A stretch of DNA of 64,000 nt from Whitmania pigra (lineage: Eukaryota > Annelida > Clitellata > Hirudinida > Haemopidae), in the NCBI GenBank assembly GCA_021613335.1, contig JAJTWR010000398.1:287001-351000 (forward strand). Direction: 5' to 3'. Below, piece after piece: positions 63,304 through 64,000 of this stretch (position 1 is the first letter of the stretch; the number at the start of each line of letters is the position of its first letter). The notes below the pieces were generated by a model. That model was not told where the DNA came from, made no database searches, and saw only the letters and a list, made by a program, of their open reading frames with translations. The position numbers and the translations under genes are program-made.

Positions 63304-63654
63304 ATGGATGGAAGTAACAATTCAGAAGAATTTTCGCCAGCTTCACCAAAAATATACTGTACCCTCCCTCCATTGTTGCTCAAACAAAACCACCCTGCAT
63401 CCATACCCATCAAGGTAACTGGCAGACCCACCCCTAAGCTAGAGTGGCTAGTAAAAGGGGTCTCGGCCGATCAATGTCCAGGCTGCAGGGTTTCCACGGG
63501 ACCTGGCCGTAGGTCCCACCCCGATGAAATCCTAACGGTTTTGGAAATTTCAAGTGTCGATCAGACTCTGGAGGGAGGCATCGAGCTGGTGGCTGTCAAC
63601 GATCAAGGGACAGACAGATTCGTGGTTCCTTTGAAGACTTATAGACGTTGGTGA
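63304..63654 (+). CDS. Small single Ig-like (I-set) domain protein
   Basis: 116 residues without introns in the coding part. PIKVTGRPTPKLEWLVKG matches the 'G-x-P-x-P-x-V-x-W' B-C strand signature of I-set domains, and GGIELVAVNDQGTD the 'Y-x-C/V-x-A-x-N-x-x-G' F-G segment, with Val in place of the usual Cys. No signal peptide or membrane segment. A 5' exon with donor CT|GTAAGT near 63056 and an acceptor at 63129 may precede it. It could be a lone domain in a muscle or cytoskeletal protein family, or part of a larger gene continuing past the window. Confidence 0.6.
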   Translation: MDGSNNSEEFSPASPKIYCTLPPLLLKQNHPASIPIKVTGRPTPKLEWLVKGVSADQCPGCRVSTGPGRRSHPDEILTVLEISSVDQTLEGGIELVAVNDQGTDRFVVPLKTYRRW

Positions 63655-64000
63655 CTCGTTCTCTTCTAAATTTAGATTTCTCAGTACGAGCCAAACATTC
63701 TTGGCATATTTTTATAGCTGCTCGTCATTGTTTTGATGGCAGTTATCTGGTTTTTTGTAAATTTTCAATGCTACTGAAGTTATTGTTACTGTTATTATTG
63801 TGTTATTAATCATCTTGGCATAGGCTAAAGCAGCCCCTTGCCTTATGAAATATGGAACGCATCACAAATTTGCATATCGTTGTTATTATTGCTATTATTA
63901 TTATTATTCACTTTATTATTTTTTTTATTATTATGTTAATAAGTTCATCTGTAATTACTTTCATTTTAGCAGTCACATTCATTTAGAACATTATTGCATT
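63655..64000. other. 3' region, microsatellite, no gene
   Basis: Includes an (ATT)n stretch near 63880-63935. Confidence 0.5.

Overview
This is a eukaryotic window from an AT-rich invertebrate metazoan. The evidence is spliced genes with GT-AG introns, a Jun-type AP-1 factor, a SPATA2/Tamo homologue, a receptor built from fucolectin-like, WSC and EGF modules, and many animal-type transposons (Tc1, hAT, piggyBac, non-LTR, gypsy). I cannot name the phylum from sequence alone.

Region 1 (about 1.2-37.7 kb, minus strand) is one large gene. Ten coding exons, probably eleven, join in perfect phase into a type I membrane protein: candidate signal peptide, fucolectin-type (FTP) domain, two WSC domains, a Cys-rich unit, an EGF, a calcium-binding-type EGF, one transmembrane helix and a short tail ending in a stop at 1208. 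Its introns hold most of the mobile DNA. These include a Tc1 element with IR/DR ends (4582-6158), a hAT element with a perfect 8-bp target duplication (10421-13104) nested in an older hAT relic, several non-LTR fragments, a gypsy pol fragment, an H4 histone pseudogene, solo LTRs with ATAT duplications, a non-autonomous hAT element nine bases past a splice donor, a piggyBac relic, and a foldback family whose terminal arms are short tandem repeats flanked by 9-bp duplications.

Region 2 (about 37.7-51.15 kb) has no recognisable coding exon. It is dominated by ATT/ATC-type trinucleotide and CATT/CATC-type tetranucleotide microsatellites. It probably holds the promoter(s) and 5' untranslated exons of the plus-strand gene that follows; a TATA box plus strong donor near 46.75 kb is the best candidate.

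Region 3 (51.15-64 kb) is gene-dense and more GC-rich. It holds an unrecognised plus-strand gene encoding a potentially myristoylated, basic, Ser/Arg-rich protein (51340-55243); a hAT relic; a two-exon SPATA2/Tamo-like PUB-domain gene (57185-58680, plus); a two-exon jun gene (62261-60556, minus) with an AP-1/CRE-like element upstream; and a small single Ig-like domain gene (63304-63654, plus).

Jun (transcription factor) and SPATA2-like (CYLD/LUBAC adaptor in vertebrates) both belong to stress and innate-immune signalling, but nothing in the sequence shows that the neighbours are co-regulated. The most unusual observations are the foldback family, the receptor's domain combination, and a Jun basic region whose conserved DNA-contacting arginine is replaced by glutamine.
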